Shown: one piece after another, positions 63,701-64,000 of the stretch | How positions within the stretch are numbered: the stretch's first letter is position 1 | Layout: every line of letters begins with the position of its first letter | Origin: Cellulosimicrobium terreum | GTDB taxonomy: Bacteria; Actinomycetota; Actinomycetes; Actinomycetales; Cellulomonadaceae | Direction: 5' to 3' | Assembly (NCBI GenBank): GCA_014803435.1 | Contig: JACYFD010000001.1 | Coordinates: 558,001 to 622,000 of the forward strand | DNA length: 64,000 nucleotides | Notes under the pieces: model-generated | Told to the model about the DNA's origin: nothing | The model's input: the letters and a program-made list of their open reading frames with translations, nothing else | The model's database searches: none | Position numbers and translations under genes: made by a program

Positions 63701-64000
63701 TCGAGGTCAACGGTCAGGAGTCGCTCGCGCCCGTCCTGCCCTACAACCGCCTCGTCACCCTCGGTGGTAGCGGTGGGGTCGCGGGGGACGAGGAAGGGCT
63801 GTCCGTCGAGCTCAAGAAGTGGATTCTCGACGGCGCGAACCGGCGACCCGGGATCACCCCGGCGGCCGGCGGCTGGGAGGAGCGTCGCAAGGCCGTCCTT
63901 GTCCGGCTCGAACGGCTGCAGGACAGCTACGCCCAGCACTTCGAGACCGTCGCCATGCGGAGCGAGGCGCTCGAGTTCCCGCCCAGCTACGACCTCCGGC
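60751..64000 (+). CDS. Tubulin_2/FtsZ-like protein (3' end outside window)
   Basis: The frame from ATG 60751 stays open to the last base (about 1083 residues, no stop in the window). The start FLLVGVGGSGGKTLRVIRED is a G-box-type nucleotide-binding loop, and VIVVSSIAGGSGAGAVIDVC matches the tubulin/FtsZ signature GGGTGS/TG. That is the Tubulin_2-like group of large bacterial tubulin relatives. The remainder is a long mixed region of unknown function with helical segments (about 440-600). By family it should bind and perhaps hydrolyse GTP and may polymerise. It is the third gene of the membrane protein/vWA operon. Confidence 0.85.
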   Translation, partial: MLRPFLLVGVGGSGGKTLRVIREDLQRRLAQAGWTGDLPAAWQFVHVDVPTQADGNDPDLPAQLPDRDYQGLVAAGVDYRTIDTALLQGAGASLRDAVATWRPDPNKVNVPASKGAGQYRTLGRIITVAGLTRINEALQHARRALSGAEVVGELADVTRALGGTPSTSAGEPTVIVVSSIAGGSGAGAVIDVCDAIRSLSDKWADESVGLLYAPDVFDYLAPEARRGVRPNSLATLAEVLNGFWNTNGPSEATTELFARNGVALGAARRSGPRYPFLVGARNANVAYATQNDIYRALGRSVASWVASPTLQDSITGYLQGNWANTAQSVSDRLPLHSQGTETPFSAIGSARVGLGRDRFADYASEHLARTAVERLVRQHETLRRTDDDRPEKQLVRDTADDVFPGFLRQSWLDERGEENNALIDALRPSSQADDANALTAQILGRIQSEIPPKGEKVERLRQAVVNAVNDRAATFASTQREARYSQARIWVTGIQDHLADLVAKQVALSGAQVTEQVLHRLAAELNFVKEELKQEASKYRRWADDVTQPVAQALSDPDGTTVLATTEALRSAVRGAVNTLLLQAEADVRDLALALIPDLIDNLLEPLTSAVHAAFERLAVERHEADSLVGSWPEGAVVPVRLRPAPNEFLLDPYDEYPAILAELVSRTTGSSDPRDARRDAEIQVLLDADEIDGSHQGLVRRAVSWVPRDHLVVGSAASVPTRAAFDVEARSGQVLARARTWLTKEGTAVGGYMAEGLRDFLNPDKVSPATLDKRLNRFSGQLVAALNAAEPLVSINTSVLVNVHGRHEPALLSRFGEIPLPDKSPGRGVVRRVLESRGQWTGDIEKAFTDGGGGFIDVFTHLGEPYEPVVFDSLMRPIAADWGAKNKAADSRAEFWRWRRSRPLSEFLPLSPDVLDAMIRGWFVAGTLQQLQLDDATAAVYVPADAGVGGKMMPFPSPTLRTLDLTSAEGLPVVLESIVLALVEVNGQESLAPVLPYNRLVTLGGSGGVAGDEEGLSVELKKWILDGANRRPGITPAAGGWEERRKAVLVRLERLQDSYAQHFETVAMRSEALEFPPSYDLR

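Noticed and set aside
62461-63939. Minus-strand 492-codon frame opposite the tubulin-like gene
   Set aside because: Antisense shadow of a gene that stays open to the end of the window.
1-64000. tRNA, rRNA, CRISPR array or replication origin
   Set aside because: I looked for cloverleaf ends, spaced repeats and DnaA-box clusters and saw none, though a tRNA could be missed without a scan.

Overview
The window looks like the chromosome of a high-G+C actinomycete. The signs are very GC-rich codons, frequent GTG starts, many four-base start/stop overlaps, a GH19 chitinase, a small two-domain laccase, WXG100-type and Tubulin_2-type genes, and an OleC/OleD-like pair. Cellulomonadaceae, Promicromonosporaceae or related Micrococcales would fit, but that placement is inference.

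Layout. (1) 1-13.3 kb is ordinary, tightly packed chromosome: the end of an OleC-like acyl-AMP ligase plus OleD-like reductase, secreted nuclease/phosphatase and phosphodiesterase enzymes, a VOC protein, a histidine phosphatase, an MFS exporter with a C-terminal winged-helix-like tail, a chitinase and a duplicated membrane protein. (2) 13.61-20.78 kb is a Tn554-like transposon with three tnpA/tnpB/tnpC genes. It is inserted inside an HNH (DUF1524-like) endonuclease gene, whose two halves rejoin in frame across a 5-bp core. Its cargo (thermonuclease, TcmP-like protein, membrane protein) and tnpA carry frameshifts. (3) 21.3-24.8 kb has an ECF sigma factor coupled to a membrane protein, a hydrolase and a small membrane protein. 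(4) 25.2-33.0 kb is a secreted redox cluster: a two-domain laccase, a giant ThuA/discoidin/PQQ-dehydrogenase/PKD/DUF1080 protein, and a cupredoxin with Ig-like repeats. The last two share a C-terminal module. (5) 33.0-39.7 kb has a WXG100-like protein with a lipoprotein, an oxidoreductase, an esterase, a NERD-helicase and an MmcQ/HhH-like protein.

(6) 39.7-54.1 kb is an accessory, defence-like stretch. It holds a coupled DUF6308/SIR2 operon, an HTH-like gene behind a perfect palindrome, a vWA protein and a Cys/His protein. A decayed IS30 copy follows, then a compact operon of C5 methyltransferase, DUF262 protein, Z1 ATPase and PD-(D/E)XK protein, closed by a second IS30 remnant. The operon region is visibly less GC-rich than the flanks. 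(7) 54.2-64 kb returns to core-like genes: a NarL-type two-component pair, a DUF4352-like protein, and a membrane protein/vWA/Tubulin_2-like operon that runs off the end.

The best candidates for undescribed biology are the Z1-DUF262-PD-(D/E)XK-methyltransferase operon, the SIR2-DUF6308 pair, and the copper/PQQ secreted cluster with its shared C-terminal module.
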